Shown one piece after another: positions 6,035 to 6,229 of a DNA stretch of 6,229 nt. Source of the DNA: Microcaldota archaeon (GTDB lineage: Archaea > Micrarchaeota > Micrarchaeia > Anstonellales > Bilamarchaeaceae); NCBI GenBank assembly GCA_013425425.1, contig JACCLJ010000086.1, positions 1-6,229 of the forward strand, written 5' to 3'. Position numbers and translations under genes: made by a program. The number at the start of each line of letters is the position of its first letter. Positions within the stretch are counted from its first letter, which is position 1. Under the pieces are notes generated by a model, which saw only the letters and a program-made list of their open reading frames with translations, searched no databases and was not told the origin of the DNA.

Positions 6035-6043
6035 GAGGTGATC
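6035..6043 (+). promoter_or_regulatory. Shine-Dalgarno site deciding a TTG start
   Basis: GAGGTGATC matches nine bases of the GGAGGTGATC consensus. Its position, five bases (after GAGGTGA) before the TTG at 6047, is what makes that TTG the likely start; the next possible start, a GTG at 6053, is less well spaced. No ATG lies within reach of this SD. Confidence 0.75.
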
Positions 6044-6046
6044 TGC

Positions 6047-6229
6047 TTGAAAGTGAAATCGGAAAAACCAGGATATTCGGATGGAGGCGTTCTTGCCTAT
6101 TTTGTGCTCAAGGAAGAGAAAGTCCCGGAAGAAGTCGCGAAGATAGCGGGAAAGATAACGGAGGGCGAGTTTGACGGAAAACTTGGAAAGACGTATGATA
6201 CCGCAACGCTCGGAAAGATGAAATTCAGG
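6047..6229 (+). CDS. Probable leucyl aminopeptidase (M17), N-terminal fragment
   Basis: A frame of 61 codons starts at a TTG and runs open off the right edge. Only the non-catalytic N-terminal region is visible. Its pattern, a beta strand (VLAYFVLK) then an acidic helix (PEEVAKIAGKI) and EGEFDGKLGKTYDTATLGKM, resembles the start of M17 leucyl aminopeptidases, where a DFKGKxGET-like segment follows the first helix. These cytosolic di-metal enzymes release N-terminal residues from the peptides left by proteolysis. The metal-binding and catalytic residues lie beyond the window, so the family call rests on this short match alone. The gene begins 17 bases after the ligase stop and probably shares its transcript. 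The start is well supported by the SD; the family is moderately supported. Confidence 0.55.
   Translation, partial: MKVKSEKPGYSDGGVLAYFVLKEEKVPEEVAKIAGKITEGEFDGKLGKTYDTATLGKMKFR

Overview
This window is archaeal. It encodes a 20S proteasome alpha subunit, the ribosome-rescue factor Pelota and an ATP-dependent DNA ligase of the archaeal type. Promoters are TATA boxes with a TTTAAA core, and several Shine-Dalgarno (SD) sequences match the archaeal GGAGGTGATC consensus. The lineage cannot be fixed from one window. A cysteine-repeat surface lipoprotein and a proteasome gene away from the exosome genes would fit a DPANN-type or other uncultivated euryarchaeal genome, but that is inference.

Layout. 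The left part (1-4148) reads entirely on the minus strand. In transcription order, from right to left, it holds a candidate 33-codon membrane peptide (4246-4145), a 638-residue lipoprotein built on about 16 copies of a two-cysteine 26-residue repeat (4148-2232), Pelota (2218-1190), proteasome alpha (1098-388), and the N-terminal part of a PHP-like metal hydrolase running off the left edge (342-1). The right part reads on the plus strand: DNA ligase (4305-6029), then the N-terminus of a probable M17 leucyl aminopeptidase (6047 to the right edge). The lipoprotein and ligase units diverge from a 156-base gap with one AT-rich TATA-like element between them. No stretch over 300 bases lacks a gene. 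I saw no tRNA, rRNA, CRISPR array, insertion sequence or convincing terminator.

How the genes relate. Pelota, the proteasome and the aminopeptidase are general protein quality-control and turnover functions, and the ligase is a replication and repair enzyme. None of them explains the lipoprotein, which is predicted to sit outside the membrane and to be rich in disulfides. It is the least-described and most interesting element here. It is also visibly poorer in GC than its neighbours, may be translated in step with a small membrane peptide through an ATGA overlap, and lies only 13 bases upstream of the Pelota start codon.
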